Notes: generated from the sequence alone by a model not told the origin. 6,176 nucleotides of DNA from Gammaproteobacteria bacterium (GCA_005877705.1 VBNY01000399.1:1-6176), one strand, 5' to 3'; counted from the first letter of the stretch, positions 1 to 5,044 are shown. Numbers and translations are program-made.

Positions 1-575
1 TCGGCCACTACAAGCGCTCGAAGTTTCTCGCGGAGCAGCTTGCCCGCGAGATCGCGCAGGCGGGTGCCCCGGTGGTGATCGTCAACCCCTCGACACCGAT
101 CGGGCCGCGCGATGTGAAACCCACGCCTACGGGCCGGATCGTCCTCGATGCCGCTTCCGGCCGCACCCCCGCGTATGTCGACACGGGCCTCAACATCGTC
201 CACGTCGATGACGTTGCCGCGGGCCATCTTCTCGCGTTTCATCGCGGTCGAATCGGGGAGCGTTACATCCTCGGAGGACAGAACATGACGCTGCGCGAGA
301 TTCTCACGGAGATTGCGCACCTGGTCGGCCGTAAGCCGCCGCGCATCCGTTTGCCGCACGCCGCGGTGCTACCTGTTGCCTACGCATCCGAAGCTTTCGC
401 CAGAGTCACAGGGCGCGACCCCCGAGTGACGGTCGAGGGCGCGCGCATGGCGCGCAAGCGCATGTTCTTCTCGAGCGCCAAGGCGATGCGTGAGCTGGAA
501 TATCACGCACGAGAGCCGGCAGGGGCTTTCGCAGATGCCGTGGCATGGTTCCGTGAGCAGGGACTGCTGCGCTGA
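1..575 (+). CDS. hpnA: Hopanoid-associated sugar epimerase HpnA, 3' part (5' end outside window)
   Basis: This is the C-terminal part (191 residues) of an NAD(P)-dependent epimerase/dehydratase of the extended SDR superfamily. The first full codon is at base 3 and the stop is TGA at 573-575. The fragment opens with GHYKRSK, which carries the catalytic YxxxK (Tyr at 9-11, Lys at 21-23), so the Rossmann NAD-binding half lies to the left of the window. Next come the substrate-side motif VNPSTPIGPRDVKPTPTG, then YVDTGLNIVHVDDVAAGHLL and GERYILGG, which are the typical HpnA order. The C-terminus ends in the usual helix (AVAWFREQGLLR) and looks complete. HpnA-family genes usually sit in hopanoid (squalene-hopene cyclase) clusters, and the exact reaction of the protein is not settled. 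No other hopanoid gene follows here; the next gene is a convergent toxin. The family call is firm from recognised motifs. The hopanoid role is inferred and depends on what lies upstream. Confidence 0.85.
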   Translation, partial: GHYKRSKFLAEQLAREIAQAGAPVVIVNPSTPIGPRDVKPTPTGRIVLDAASGRTPAYVDTGLNIVHVDDVAAGHLLAFHRGRIGERYILGGQNMTLREILTEIAHLVGRKPPRIRLPHAAVLPVAYASEAFARVTGRDPRVTVEGARMARKRMFFSSAKAMRELEYHAREPAGAFADAVAWFREQGLLR

Positions 576-591
576 GCACCGCAACTTACTA

Positions 592-616
592 AGCGCCGGC
601 CGGCGCGCTGTTTGTG
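592..616. terminator. Possible bidirectional terminator between hpnA and vapC
   Basis: The 43-bp gap between the two convergent stop codons contains a perfect 14-bp palindrome, GCGCCGGCCGGCGC, at 593-606. It can fold as a short GC hairpin, or as AGCGC/GCGCT (592-596 with 605-609). On the plus strand it is followed by GTTTGT, a poor T-run. Position between convergent genes supports a terminator. The weak U-tract and lack of a proper loop argue against a strong intrinsic one. Confidence 0.35.
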
Positions 617-618
617 AT

Positions 619-1044
619 CTACGCTTCGAGTACTGTGAACCCCTCGCGCCGGGCCGCCGTCGCGAGGCGGGCATCGAGACAGACCATTTCGAGCGTGGTC
701 GGATCATGATCGGCAGCGATCAGCGCCGCCGCAAGCTGCAAGCTATCTGCCGCTCGAAGCGCATGCACGCGTAGCAGGCGCTCCGCCGTGCGCCGCACCG
801 ACGTGGACGGCACGATCTCGTGCCAGCTGTCAGCGAGTTGGCGGGCCGCGGCGAGGGCGGCTTCGACCTGGTCCGCCGTCAGCAGTTTCTCGCGCTCGCG
901 TCTCGCTAAGGCCGAGGCAATTTCCACGGGTGTTCCCCACCAAGCGAGCATCTCAGGGTCTGCCTCGAGGATTTTGAGCAGGCGCTCTCGAGTCGGTTCG
1001 TCGGCAAGGAGGGGGATGATCGCCGACGCGTCCCAGAACTTCAC
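619..1044 (-). CDS. vapC: VapC-type PIN-domain toxin (ribonuclease)
   Basis: The product is a 141-aa PIN-domain protein, the usual length for VapC toxins, which are Mg2+-dependent RNases that cut RNA such as tRNA and are held inactive by VapB. The four PIN acidic positions are present: D5 in FWDASAIIPLL, E41 in PVEIASAL, D100 in RAADSLQLAAAL and D124 in CLDARLATAARREGF, so the toxin should be catalytically intact. I chose the GTG at 1044 because PIN proteins start with a few residues before the first Asp. Its Shine-Dalgarno TGAGG overlaps the vapB stop codon (1058-1060), and the longer open frame upstream lies inside vapB. The 13-nt gap and shared TGAGG imply translational coupling to the antitoxin. 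Members of this subfamily with a Phd-like partner are common in proteobacteria. The RNA target cannot be read from the sequence. Confidence 0.92.
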   Translation of the reverse strand: MKFWDASAIIPLLADEPTRERLLKILEADPEMLAWWGTPVEIASALARREREKLLTADQVEAALAAARQLADSWHEIVPSTSVRRTAERLLRVHALRAADSLQLAAALIAADHDPTTLEMVCLDARLATAARREGFTVLEA

Positions 1045-1057
1045 GAGTGCACGCGCC

Positions 1058-1354
1058 TCATCGATCCTCGGCGCGATCGAGCTGCAAGGCCTCGAGAACA
1101 CGCGCCGAGCGACGGACCGGATTCGAGAGCGCTGCGCGCAGTTTCTCCGCTGACAGCAGGCGGAGCGGTGGCCGCGTCACGCCTTGGGCACGCAGCAAGG
1201 TCAGCCGGTCGGCGCCGCGTCCGCTCGATTCGATCCGCTCGAGCCGCGCGATCGGCACGTCGCGATCGTAAATCACGACGGCGTGCCCGGCCCGGACCTT
1301 GCGCAGGTAGGCGCTCAGATTGTTCTTCAATTTTGAAACTGTAGCCTTTTCCAT
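1058..1354 (-). CDS. vapB: Phd/YefM-family antitoxin of the VapBC pair
   Basis: The product is a 98-aa antitoxin. The N-terminal half, MEKATVSKLKNNLSAYLRKV followed by RAGHAVVIYDRDVPIARLERI, is the Phd/YefM DNA-binding fold: a TVSxLKNxLSxYL helix, then a beta-hairpin with the VxxDRxxPxARLEP-like strand. The C-terminal half (about residues 50-98, Arg-rich with LLSAEKLRAALSNPVRRSARVLE) is the usual variable, toxin-wrapping tail. It is the first gene of a two-gene operon with vapC 13 nt downstream. The ATG at 1352-1354 fits the family's N-terminus exactly. It has no Shine-Dalgarno, and a TATAAT box ends only six bases upstream, which predicts a leaderless message. The palindrome covering that box is the likely operator for autorepression. 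Family call is firm; regulation is inferred from DNA. Confidence 0.92.
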   Translation of the reverse strand: MEKATVSKLKNNLSAYLRKVRAGHAVVIYDRDVPIARLERIESSGRGADRLTLLRAQGVTRPPLRLLSAEKLRAALSNPVRRSARVLEALQLDRAEDR

Positions 1355-1374
1355 ATAGCTATTATAGCTATGTG
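1352..1374. promoter_or_regulatory. Palindromic operator candidate over the vapB -10 and start codon
   Basis: ATAGCTAT, itself an 8-bp palindrome, occurs at 1355-1362 and again at 1364-1371 with one base between. The whole 17 bp is a perfect palindrome around position 1363. Outside it, CA/TG at 1352-1353 and 1373-1374 extend the symmetry with one mismatch. It covers the -10 box and touches the vapB start codon, as expected for autorepression by a Phd/YefM dimer pair. It is also much more AT-rich than its surroundings. Confidence 0.6.
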
Positions 1375-1389
1375 CATAGTCGGCTGCAA
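1361..1389 (-). promoter_or_regulatory. vapBC promoter (leaderless)
   Basis: On the minus strand there is a perfect -10 hexamer TATAAT (1366 to 1361). Exactly 17 bp upstream lies TTGCAG (1389 to 1384), a 3/6 match to the -35 consensus. Counting 6-7 bases from the -10 puts the transcription start at 1354-1355, at or next to the A of the vapB ATG. There is no room for a 5' leader or ribosome-binding site. The -10 is seen directly; the start site is inferred from spacing. Confidence 0.65.
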
Positions 1390-1441
1390 GCCACGGCTCA
1401 TCCTGACAGTGGGCTCGCTCGGCGGTCGCTTACCTGGACAC

Positions 1442-1488
1442 GACGCCGTGCGGGCCGCAGGCCCGGCGTCCCCGCCCCTGAGCGGGGA
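1442..1488. other. Two adjacent GC-rich hairpins in the vapB/1564 intergenic gap
   Basis: GACGCCG (1442-1448) pairs with CGGCGTC (1464-1470) as a perfect 7-bp stem, with an inner GGCC/GGCC helix (1453-1456 with 1460-1463) closing a GCA loop. Immediately after, TCCCCGC (1469-1475) pairs with GCGGGGA (1482-1488) around a 6-base loop. The two outer stems share bases 1469-1470, so the hairpins compete at their edge. No T-run follows on either strand. They may be a leader structure for the plus-strand gene that follows, or a decayed repeat. I do not recognise a known riboswitch. Confidence 0.45.
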
Positions 1489-1563
1489 GTGGTGTAGCCT
1501 CTGCGAACCTTCGACCGGTGTCACCCCGCGCTCGCGGCGGCTGCATGGATTTTCGTCCAGTCG

Positions 1564-2046
1564 GTGCACAAAGGTGAGGCGCGCCATGAGCGGACAGCCC
1601 AATACGGACATGCCGAGGAGTTTATTGTCGGCTGGGCGAGAGAGACGCCTACGGATCGGCCATTGAGAATTGTGGTCCACCTCCCAGAGGCGCAGGCTCG
1701 AACAGCGTCAGCCACAATGCTCCCCGAGGCGCTCAGCCGGTACTTCGGCTATCGCGCGCAGGTCGCATCGAGGGATCTCGCGGAGCTATTCCGCATTGGG
1801 CGCCGTACGCTGCTCATCGGACTCGCCGTGCTCTGCTTCAGCACCATCGCGGCCCAGTTCGCCGTCCATTTGACACCTGACCCGCTCGGCAGCCTGGCGC
1901 AGGAAAGCCTGACGATTTTCGGTTGGGTCGCGAACTGGCGGCCGCTCGAGACCTTTCTCTACGATTGGTTGCCAATCGTGCGCAGGCGCGATCTCCTGCG
2001 CCGCCTTGCCGCCGCACGCGTGGACCTGCAGCCGTACAACACGTGA
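1564..2046 (+). CDS. Small conserved membrane protein, N-terminus uncertain (possible frameshift)
   Basis: The product is up to 160 aa and resembles an unnamed proteobacterial family of about 200 aa or less. From residue 18, EEFIVGWARE-TPTDRPLRIVVHLPE begins the family-like part. A basic amphipathic stretch follows (YRAQVASRDLAELFRIGRR, about 63-81), then a membrane segment (about 82-101) and a second hydrophobic stretch with GWVANWRPLETFLYDWLPI (about 111-139), and a basic C-tail. As I recall the family, about 20-30 more residues normally precede the EEFIV motif. The GTG at 1564 is the first start in this frame but has no Shine-Dalgarno. The only good ribosome site (1571-1579) serves ATG 1586 in another frame, which stops at 1664-1666. 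Either the start is non-standard or a one-base loss (or two-base gain) near 1586-1615 has broken the gene. Function unknown; topology suggests an inner-membrane protein. Confidence 0.6.
   Translation: MHKGEARHERTAQYGHAEEFIVGWARETPTDRPLRIVVHLPEAQARTASATMLPEALSRYFGYRAQVASRDLAELFRIGRRTLLIGLAVLCFSTIAAQFAVHLTPDPLGSLAQESLTIFGWVANWRPLETFLYDWLPIVRRRDLLRRLAAARVDLQPYNT
1571..1588 (+). promoter_or_regulatory. Strong ribosome-binding site and ATG out of frame with the membrane-protein gene
   Basis: AAGGTGAGG (1571-1579) lies 6 bases before ATG 1586. This frame reads MSGQPNTDMPRSLL and ends at TGA 1664-1666 after 26 residues, while the conserved protein continues one frame over. The same AGGTGAG-N5-ATG layout starts the next gene (2190), which supports it as a genuine start signal rather than chance. 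Confidence 0.5.
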
Positions 2047-2049
2047 GGA

Positions 2050-2087
2050 GGCTGCGCGCCGCGGACCGCACAAACCAGTGCGCAGCC
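2050..2087. other. Inverted repeat after the membrane-protein gene
   Basis: GGCTGCGC (2050-2057) pairs perfectly with GCGCAGCC (2080-2087); a G-T and a C-G pair can extend the stem inward to 10 bp, leaving a loop of about 18 bases. It starts four bases after the 2046 stop but lacks a T-run (CCCAAGG follows). It is at best a weak or Rho-assisted 3'-end structure. The rest of the 143-bp gap up to 2190 shows no clear promoter. Confidence 0.3.
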
Positions 2088-2189
2088 CCCAAGGACCTCG
2101 CTCGCGTCTCGTGATTGCACTGCCGCGCCGGCTGCGCGAGTATCTCCCTGGATCCTATCTCTCCTCGCCAAGCCAAGAGGTGAGCCGCC

Positions 2190-2660
2190 ATGGGCATTGC
2201 AGCGTCCGTACAAGACTATCTGACCCGTGAGCACGTGCAGTTCAGCACGATAACGCATACACACACACGGGACAGCGCGCGCACCGCGCAATCCGCCTCC
2301 GTCCCTGGAGATCAATTGGCGAAGTGCGTTCTCCTGGAGGATGACAACGGCTACCTGATGGCCGTGATACCCGCCACGCACAAGGTAGATCTGGGCGCGG
2401 TCCACAGGGAGCTCAATCGAGAGCTTGGCCTCGCCACCGAGCGCGAGCTCGCCGGCCTTTTCAAAGATTGCGAGCCCGGTGCAATTCCTCCGCTCGGACA
2501 GGCCTATGGCATCGACATGGTCGTGGATCGAAGCTTGGTCGATACGCCCGATGTGTACTTCGAGGCCGGTGATCACCGGTCGTTGATTCATGTGAGCGGC
2601 GGCGATTTCTTGAAGTTGGTGGCCGACTCACCGCAGCGGAGCATCAGTCGTCACGTTTAG
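2190..2660 (+). CDS. YbaK/EbsC-family aminoacyl-tRNA deacylase
   Basis: The product is 156 aa, full length for the YbaK/ProX/INS superfamily. These cytosolic proteins hydrolyse mischarged aminoacyl-tRNAs in trans (for example Cys-tRNAPro or Ala-tRNAPro) and so guard translation fidelity. Visible hallmarks are K45 in QLAKCVLLEDD, at the position of the family's essential lysine; the YLMAVIPATHKVDL strand; the CEPGAIPPLG segment with G97, P100 and G103 (the GxxPPLG loop that shapes the pocket); and a C-terminal ISVSGGDF-like strand (LIHVSGGDFLKLV). The N-terminal HTHTRDSARTAQ segment marks a YbaK-like subfamily of unassigned tRNA specificity. The start is ATG 2190, preceded by AAGAGGTGAG (2175-2184) at 5-base spacing. 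It is 143 bp after the membrane-protein gene and converges on the 87-aa gene. Family is firm; the amino acid edited is not. Confidence 0.92.
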   Translation: MGIAASVQDYLTREHVQFSTITHTHTRDSARTAQSASVPGDQLAKCVLLEDDNGYLMAVIPATHKVDLGAVHRELNRELGLATERELAGLFKDCEPGAIPPLGQAYGIDMVVDRSLVDTPDVYFEAGDHRSLIHVSGGDFLKLVADSPQRSISRHV

Positions 2661-2706
2661 CGCGAGCTTGCCACCGCGACAGTTCCTCACCGCACGCCCG
2701 GGCAAG

Positions 2707-2970
2707 TCAGGCAAACTTCCACCACAGGAGAGCGGCAATGCAGGCCGGGACGGCAAAGATGCCGAGAAAGATCGGAAACTCCTCGGCGACGGAGTAGCCT
2801 GCCCGGCTCACGCCCATCCACATGTTGACTCCGGAGAGGACCAGCCACAGGGGGATGAACAGCTTCGCACCCGTCACGAGCCCCGGCATGCCGGCACCGA
2901 AGGCGTGGCCCAGCAGCAAGCAGGCCAACAGCAGTGCGAGCCCGGCGCCGACAACGATTATCGTGTGCAT
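2707..2970 (-). CDS. Small three-helix membrane protein of unknown function
   Basis: The product is 87 aa and almost wholly hydrophobic. There are three predicted membrane helices: residues about 2-22 (HTIIVVGAGLALLLACLLLG), about 33-52 (VTGAKLFIPLWLVLSGVNMW) and about 66-84 (FPIFLGIFAVPACIAALLWW). The polar loop between the last two, MGVSRAGYSVAEEFP, looks conserved in a family of small proteobacterial membrane proteins that I recognise only as hypothetical. The start ATG at 2968-2970 has just a weak AAGA right before it. It lies 48 bp after the dsbA-like stop on the same strand, so it may be the third gene of that transcript, although a weak hairpin (2988-3002) sits between them. It converges on ybaK. 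No catalytic motif is visible; function unknown. Confidence 0.78.
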   Translation of the reverse strand: MHTIIVVGAGLALLLACLLLGHAFGAGMPGLVTGAKLFIPLWLVLSGVNMWMGVSRAGYSVAEEFPIFLGIFAVPACIAALLWWKFA

Positions 2971-2987
2971 TCTTGGTTGTGAAATAC

Positions 2988-3002
2988 CCGCGTCGGGCGC
3001 GG
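2988..3002 (-). terminator. Weak hairpin after the dsbA-like gene
   Basis: CCGCG (2988-2992) and CGCGG (2998-3002) form a 5-bp GC stem with a 5-base loop, 17 bases past the dsbA-like stop on the minus strand. GTATTTCA follows, a poor U-tract. It could attenuate read-through into the 87-aa gene, or be chance in GC-rich DNA. Confidence 0.25.
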
Positions 3003-3018
3003 CGATGCGGGAGTTGTA

Positions 3019-3570
3019 TCAGCGACGCTCGAGCGCGGCCGCCGTCGCGTCAAACAGCGACCGCAGCCCGAATGACACATCGACTACGACCCCATTCACG
3101 AAGAAGGCCGGAGTGGCGCTGACATGGCTTCTGCGCGCCCCTTCGATGTGCTCGCGCACGCGCTGCAAATAGATCTCGTCGTCCATCTCGGCCGTGAAGC
3201 GAGCCATGTCGAGGCCCAACTGCTCGGCGTAGGTGTGCAGGTGCTTGAGCTTGAGGTGATCCTGATGCGCAAACAGAGTGTCGTGCATCTCCCAGAACTT
3301 GCCCTGGGCTGCCGCGCATTCCGCCACCTCGGCGGCGCGCAGCGCGTTCGGATGAATCCCCTCGAGCGGAAAGTGGCGATAGGCGAATCGAACTCGCTCG
3401 GTGAAGCGCTCGAGCAGCAACTTCACGGCGGCGGCTGCCTGCCCACAGGTCGGACACTCGAAATCACCGTATTCGATGATCGTAACAGGAGCGTGAGACG
3501 GACCTCGAATGTGATCCGCCTGGCTGACGGGCTCCGTCAGGTCTACGTGTGGTGGGACGCGCGCGCTCAC
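3019..3570 (-). CDS. DsbA-family thioredoxin-fold oxidoreductase without signal peptide
   Basis: The product is 183 aa with a DsbA-like thioredoxin fold. The sequence IRGPSHAPVTIIEYGDFECPTC leads into the active-site CPTC (C39-C42). A helical insert follows (YRHFPLEGIHPNALRAAEVAECAAAQGKFWEMHDTLFAHQ), then the cis-proline loop SATPAFFVNG (T153-P154). It resembles the thioredoxin domain found fused to some NhaA antiporters and other cytosolic DsbA-like proteins. There is no N-terminal hydrophobic signal, so it should stay in the cytoplasm, unlike classical periplasmic DsbA. The start GTG (3568-3570) overlaps the upstream gene's TGA in a GTGA junction, and AAGGA three bases before it gives a close ribosome site, so its translation is probably coupled to the 141-aa gene. 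Both catalytic cysteines are present. It may act as a thiol reductase, isomerase or oxidase; sequence alone does not decide which, and the substrate is unknown. Confidence 0.9.
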   Translation of the reverse strand: MSARVPPHVDLTEPVSQADHIRGPSHAPVTIIEYGDFECPTCGQAAAAVKLLLERFTERVRFAYRHFPLEGIHPNALRAAEVAECAAAQGKFWEMHDTLFAHQDHLKLKHLHTYAEQLGLDMARFTAEMDDEIYLQRVREHIEGARRSHVSATPAFFVNGVVVDVSFGLRSLFDATAAALERR

Positions 3571-3992
3571 AGGTCCTTGGGGATTACCCGGCCAACAATC
3601 TTTCCCATGTTCGTCTGCGTGCCCAGGTCGCCAACGTGGGACCGCAAGTACTCATCGATGATAACGTACAGCACGACATCGCGGAATCGCAGCTCGCGTC
3701 CCGCGGGCCAGTCACAGAAGCTCTCCTCGGCACGCAGCAGGATGCCGCGGGCGGCCTTCGCGTCCAGGCCCGACCGCTGCACTACGACTCGCTCGTAGAG
3801 GGCTTTGCCGGAGACCAGGGGTGGCTCGGCCCGCGCCCGGTTGTACGAATCGAGCATTTCGTGGCTGGCGCGCCACGCGAACCATTTCTCAGCCACCATC
3901 TTGGCACCCGGAAAGCGCCGCTTCTTAGCGGCGCCCTGTGTGCCGGTCGAGTGCGGCAGTTGGCTGGGACCGTCACCGTTCGTAGGGGCCAC
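3567..3992 (-). CDS. Unrecognised 141-aa protein, coupled to the DsbA-like gene
   Basis: I do not recognise a named family. The predicted start is GTG 3990-3992, with a strong GGAGGG (3996-4001) three bases before it. An internal ATG at 3897-3899 (residue 32) gives a 110-aa form with only a weak ribosome site. The first 31 residues are polar and low in structure. The rest is compact and charged: KWFAWRASHEMLDSYNRARA, then SGKALYERVVVQRSGLDAKAARGILLRAEESF, CDWPAGRELRFRDVVLYVIIDEYL and an RVIPKDL end. It has the look of a soluble alpha-helical protein, with no membrane segment and no signal. A single cysteine (in ESFCDWP) is the only thiol. The 4-base GTGA overlap with the DsbA-like gene predicts coupled translation and hence a shared role or complex. 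A promoter candidate lies at 4029-4058. Coding status is supported by frame length, ribosome site and overlap. Confidence 0.72.
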   Translation of the reverse strand: MAPTNGDGPSQLPHSTGTQGAAKKRRFPGAKMVAEKWFAWRASHEMLDSYNRARAEPPLVSGKALYERVVVQRSGLDAKAARGILLRAEESFCDWPAGRELRFRDVVLYVIIDEYLRSHVGDLGTQTNMGKIVGRVIPKDL

Positions 3993-4001
3993 CTACCCTC
4001 C
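3993..4001 (-). promoter_or_regulatory. Ribosome-binding site fixing the GTG start of the 141-aa gene
   Basis: GGAGGG (4001 to 3996 on the minus strand), then TAG, then GTG 3992. The core is near-perfect though the spacing is short. It favours the 141-aa form over the ATG at 3899, which has no comparable site. Confidence 0.55.
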
Positions 4002-4028
4002 AGGATTTCCGATCAGAGAGACCAAGTC

Positions 4029-4058
4029 ATTATCGAGACGTGCCGGCAGAGCGTGCAA
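4029..4058 (-). promoter_or_regulatory. Promoter candidate for the 141-aa/dsbA-like transcript
   Basis: On the minus strand TTGCAC (4058 to 4053) and GATAAT (4034 to 4029; 5/6 to TATAAT) are 18 bp apart. The predicted start near 4022 leaves a leader of about 30 bases that contains the GGAGGG site. A 5-bp hairpin, CACGC/GCGTG (4064-4068 with 4076-4080), lies just upstream of the -35. The -35 match is only 3/6. Confidence 0.4.
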
Positions 4059-4128
4059 TCGATCACGCGGTTCAAGCGTGGGCTCAGTCACCGCCGCTCC
4101 GGCGCGACAGAATACAGCACCGCCTAAA

Positions 4129-4162
4129 AGTCGCGTAGTCTCTTTACGACTCAAAACGACTC
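4129..4162. repeat. Short direct and inverted repeats in the gap between transporter and 141-aa gene
   Basis: ACGACTC occurs twice in tandem (4146-4152 and 4156-4162) with AAA between. AGTCG (4129-4133) is the inverse of CGACT in each copy. On the minus strand this lies about 75 bases past the transporter stop and shows TTTT after GAGTCG and again after GCGAC. It may form part of the transporter's 3' end or a protein-binding site. The rest of 3993-4237 shows only the promoter and ribosome site listed separately. Confidence 0.3.
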
Positions 4163-4237
4163 GAGGCGGCGCGGTACCGATCGAGGCTGCGCTTACGGTG
4201 GATCACACCGGCACGCGCAAGGCGCTGGTAGCGCGCG

Positions 4238-5044
4238 CTATCGCCTTTGCGCGCGGCCAGTTGCCAGCCACGAGCCGAGCAGAATCAGCACCAGCCCGAG
4301 CGCGGCGCCCGTGCCAAGCGACTCGTGCAGCACGCCGACTCCAAGGACGACGGCGACGGCTGGGTTGATGTATGTGATGACCGCCGCCCGCGCTGCGCCG
4401 GCGTGCGCGATCAGAAAAAAATAGAGCAGCATCGCGAGAGCCGTGCACACCACCGCGGCGCCAGGCAGCAGTGCTACCGCGGCCACAACCAGGCTCGCTG
4501 CCACCGCCCCCAGTTCATCGACCCCAGCGAGGTGCCGCTGAACGATCAGCGGCCCCACTGCGTATCCCACCGTCGAGACGAGTATGCACGCGACGCCTGC
4601 CCACCCCAGCGGTCCACCTACCGTGTCGACTCCGAGCAGGACCACCACGCCGATGAATCCAACGACCAGACCCACGAGACGGCGGACGCCGAGGGGCTCG
4701 TTCAATCCGAACAGCGGCGCCAGCAGGACGACAATCAGCGGCAAGGTCGCGATCAGGATGCCCGTCAGGGACGAGCTGATCCAGCGTTCGCCGAGGGCAA
4801 TCAGGGAGAACGGCACGACGAGCTCGGCGAAGGCAAACGCGCAGATCGCGCGCTTGTGCAAACGGGCGGAGCGGAGCGCGCCACGCTTCCATGCGACGGG
4901 CAACAGTATTGCCGCGCCCAGCGCGATTCGGCCCCATGCGACGCCGACGGGCGGGATCTCCGCCACCGCGAGCTTGACGAAGAAGTAGGGGACGCCCCAG
5001 ATCACGCACAGCGCCACGAAAGCGATCCATCCCCGCCACGTCAC
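4238..5044 (-). CDS. EamA/DMT-family transporter
   Basis: The product is a 268-aa inner-membrane protein with ten predicted helices in two EamA repeats. The first repeat starts at WIAFVALCVIWGVPYFFVKLAV. The second runs from LGWAGVACILVSTVGYAVGPLIVQRHL to the C-terminal ALGLVLILLGSWLATG. The motif ITYINPAVAVVLGVGVLHE before the last helix is a typical EamA signature. Family members export or import small metabolites such as amino acids; the substrate here cannot be told. I chose GTG 5042-5044, 10 residues before the conserved first helix. The open frame runs 45 codons further, but that part is non-hydrophobic and would overlap the divergent gene's start. No Shine-Dalgarno precedes this GTG, so the start is moderate confidence. 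The loop between helices 7 and 8 is nearly absent (ALLPG then AAVVCTALAM), making the protein about 20 residues shorter than usual. Confidence 0.88.
   Translation of the reverse strand: MTWRGWIAFVALCVIWGVPYFFVKLAVAEIPPVGVAWGRIALGAAILLPVAWKRGALRSARLHKRAICAFAFAELVVPFSLIALGERWISSSLTGILIATLPLIVVLLAPLFGLNEPLGVRRLVGLVVGFIGVVVLLGVDTVGGPLGWAGVACILVSTVGYAVGPLIVQRHLAGVDELGAVAASLVVAAVALLPGAAVVCTALAMLLYFFLIAHAGAARAAVITYINPAVAVVLGVGVLHESLGTGAALGLVLILLGSWLATGRAQRR

Noticed and set aside
1058..1101. Longer VapC start inside the antitoxin gene
   Set aside because: It would add 19 residues that PIN proteins lack; the GTG at 1044 has its own TGAGG and places Asp at residue 5.
1333..1365. Plus-strand promoter TTGAAA with TATTAT inside the vapB operator
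   Set aside because: The 21-bp spacing is too long, and the next plus-strand gene starts about 200 bp away.
1482..1512. GGGGAGTG-GTGTAGCC resembling the opening of the yybP-ykoY (Mn) riboswitch
   Set aside because: The downstream conserved loop and closing segment are absent, and the following gene is not a Mn exporter or TerC.
2249..2267. CACACACAC run near the start of ybaK
   Set aside because: It encodes the HTHT residues of a recognised N-terminal motif and is too short to be a meaningful repeat tract.
2667..2706. CTTGCC/GGCAAG inverted repeat between ybaK and the 87-aa gene
   Set aside because: Only 6 bp with a 28-base loop and no T-run; too weak for a terminator.
4060..4082. A tRNA T-arm-like hairpin, CACGC-GGTTCAA-GCGTG
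   Set aside because: The loop phase is wrong for a T-loop, and no acceptor stem, anticodon arm or D-arm can be placed around it.
3124..4127. Plus-strand open frames opposite the dsbA-like and 141-aa genes
   Set aside because: They overlap the well-supported DsbA-like gene, show no family motifs, and have no ribosome sites.
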